Part shown: piece by piece, positions 54,810-55,826 of the stretch
How positions within the stretch are numbered: position 1 is the stretch's first letter
How the letters are laid out: the number at the start of each line of letters is the position of its first letter
Source of the DNA: Gammaproteobacteria bacterium
GTDB lineage: Bacteria; Pseudomonadota; Gammaproteobacteria; Xanthomonadales; Marinicellaceae
Assembly: GCA_024280395.1 (NCBI GenBank)
Contig: JAJRQG010000158.1
Location: 1-55,826, forward strand
Direction of reading: 5' to 3'
DNA length: 55,826 nt
Made by a program: the position numbers and the translations under genes
The notes under the pieces: model-generated
What the model was told of the DNA's origin: nothing
Databases searched by the model: none
Seen by the model: the letters and a program-made list of their open reading frames with translations, nothing else

Positions 54810-55826
54810 TTAATCATTGTGTCCATAAGTAAACCAAGTGAAAATGGCTTGGTCATTTTCTAGTACATCTATCAACATACCTTCTCCTGATCGAGTTTCT
54901 CCGCCGTACCAAGTGCCAGAGGCCCAATTGTGATCGGTGGTTTGATCAAAGCCTGTTTGTTGACAATTTGACAGGCCATTATTTGTTCCCAATCGTGTTA
55001 ATGGGTAACCTCCGCTAATTATTTGTTGGTTGCTATTGGTATATTGGTAATTTAATTGTGCAGAATCGCAGGATAAAAATTCTATCTCAATTTGTCCCCA
55101 AATAATTCTTTCAATTGAAACGGGGTCAAAATCTTCTCCAAACACACCGCCTTTGGTGGTCTGTACTTCAATGTTTAGTGTGTTGTTAGAAAAACCGCCA
55201 GTACCTATCAACCATGCTTGGTCAGTTTTTTTTGCTTTGTTTTCAAGAATCGCTAAATCTAAGTTTAATGAATCAAAATAATCTATGCGGTTGGGTATGG
55301 TTTGTTCAATCGTGTCTATCATTGATTGCGGTATCCTATCTGCGCGGTATTTGATTGCTAAATAGGCCAAATAGCTTTCTGCTACATCTTCAGTATTGAA
55401 ATTGTCTCGCGCATAAGTGGATATGAAATCGGGGTCTTGGTTTTGAGCGTTCCTCCATTGAAAACTATTGGCATGTATTGGATCAAGTGAAGTATGTACA
55501 CCTTCATGAATGAAGGCTTCCTCTAAAAACCCATCACTGATATAGTCTTGTGCAATCTGCCCAGTGTGTATCAAAAAATTATTGTTGCCACCACCAAAGG
55601 TATGGCTGCCTTTGTGAATCCAAACAGTTTGCAATCCAGCCCTTAATGCTTTTGGAATACGGCCTATTGCTGGTGCATAGATTTCTACTTGTTCTTGAGA
55701 TAATGCGGCTGTGCTAAATTCCGGATTGACTTGGAACTCAACAACAAAGCCATCGCTAAATGTCACATCAAATAAAAACGCATTGTATTCATTAAAAGAA
55801 ATTGTTCGGTAATCATACATGGTTCT
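54810..55826 (-). CDS. Zinc-peptidase-like exported protein, N-terminus cut by window edge
   Basis: The frame is open to the right edge; an ATG at 55820 is visible, but the frame continues upstream without a stop, so the real start is probably outside. The visible 338 residues contain a zinc-type motif, EEAFIHEGVHTSLD, within a block that also holds GSHTFGGGNNNFLIHTG. A C-terminal domain ends TWYGGETRSGEGM and FTWFTYGHND. Domains of this W-G-x-G-x-G-type often continue as WFTYxxxGxxxW; here the protein stops directly after TYGHND, so this last domain looks short. The family is not one I can name. Confidence 0.65.
   Translation of the reverse strand, partial: RTMYDYRTISFNEYNAFLFDVTFSDGFVVEFQVNPEFSTAALSQEQVEIYAPAIGRIPKALRAGLQTVWIHKGSHTFGGGNNNFLIHTGQIAQDYISDGFLEEAFIHEGVHTSLDPIHANSFQWRNAQNQDPDFISTYARDNFNTEDVAESYLAYLAIKYRADRIPQSMIDTIEQTIPNRIDYFDSLNLDLAILENKAKKTDQAWLIGTGGFSNNTLNIEVQTTKGGVFGEDFDPVSIERIIWGQIEIEFLSCDSAQLNYQYTNSNQQIISGGYPLTRLGTNNGLSNCQQTGFDQTTDHNWASGTWYGGETRSGEGMLIDVLENDQAIFTWFTYGHND

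Noticed and set aside
1-55826. CRISPR arrays, tRNA or rRNA genes, complete insertion sequences, prophage genes
   Set aside because: I saw no regularly spaced repeats, tRNA-like cloverleaf, rRNA segments, transposase or phage structural genes. The only repeats are short hairpin elements.

Overview
The window is AT-rich DNA from a Gram-negative bacterium, most likely a marine gammaproteobacterium. Supporting this are a stand-alone second EF-G of the gammaproteobacterial FusB type, TrmL, UbiA, IspB, TesB, RimJ, the yceD-rpmF-plsX-fabH-fabD-fabG order, a complete moxR/bat operon, and several Sec-exported or lipidated proteins. Secreted proteins carrying an I-F-x-(D/N)-G-F-E motif near the C-terminus suggest a Marinicella-like lineage near Xanthomonadales. 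That placement is inference from remembered families, not a database result.

Layout. 1-1604 (-): membrane TPR protein running into a GGDEF domain, cut by the window edge. 1877-5498: EF-G2, TrmL, UbiA. 5495-6403 (-): a small lipoprotein and an exported DsrE-like protein. 6488-13508 (+): MoxR ATPase, DUF58, DUF4381, VWA, VWA/TPR and BatD, tightly packed. 13547-17663 (-): DUF1501 and DUF1800 secretion-type pair, an exported metalloprotease and a small exported protein. 17881-21448 (+): MtfA-like peptidase, a structured repeat region, M61 peptidase, deoxynucleoside kinase. 21518-24665 (+): Rrf2 regulator, SufB and a BaiN-type flavoprotein, with no sufCDS alongside. 24667-26117 (-): TesB and an AmpD-like amidase. 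26251-28199 (+): an exported protein broken by a frameshift, an ECF sigma factor and a probable anti-sigma factor. 28291-33011 (+): YceD, L32 and the fatty-acid genes plsX, fabH, fabD, fabG. 33006-33830: repeats around an unknown gene. 33830-34406 (-): L27 and L21. 34844-37666 (+): UvrA. 37729-40209 (-): 14-repeat FG-GAP protein. 40675-41433 (+): PhyH dioxygenase. 41438-48652 (-): lipoprotein and a giant BspA-like/cadherin surface protein. 48886-51144 (+): divergent membrane-bound winged-helix/TPR regulator. 51141-54747: IspB (-), MFS, SSB, RimJ (+). 54810-55826 (-): a zinc-peptidase-like protein cut by the right edge.

The most interesting unit is the surface-protein locus at 41438-51144. A CadC/ToxR-like membrane regulator is divergent from a surface protein of about 1,980 residues, and the intergenic region holds three CTGAC(C/T) direct repeats spaced exactly 11 bp apart, as expected for PhoB-type winged helices. 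Other notable observations are the shared GFE motif, a frameshift that splits the sigma-linked exported protein, paired REP hairpins (REPIN-like), a 122-bp inverted-repeat element at the fabG stop codon where acpP would normally follow, and several start codons placed 6-9 nt behind a -10 box.
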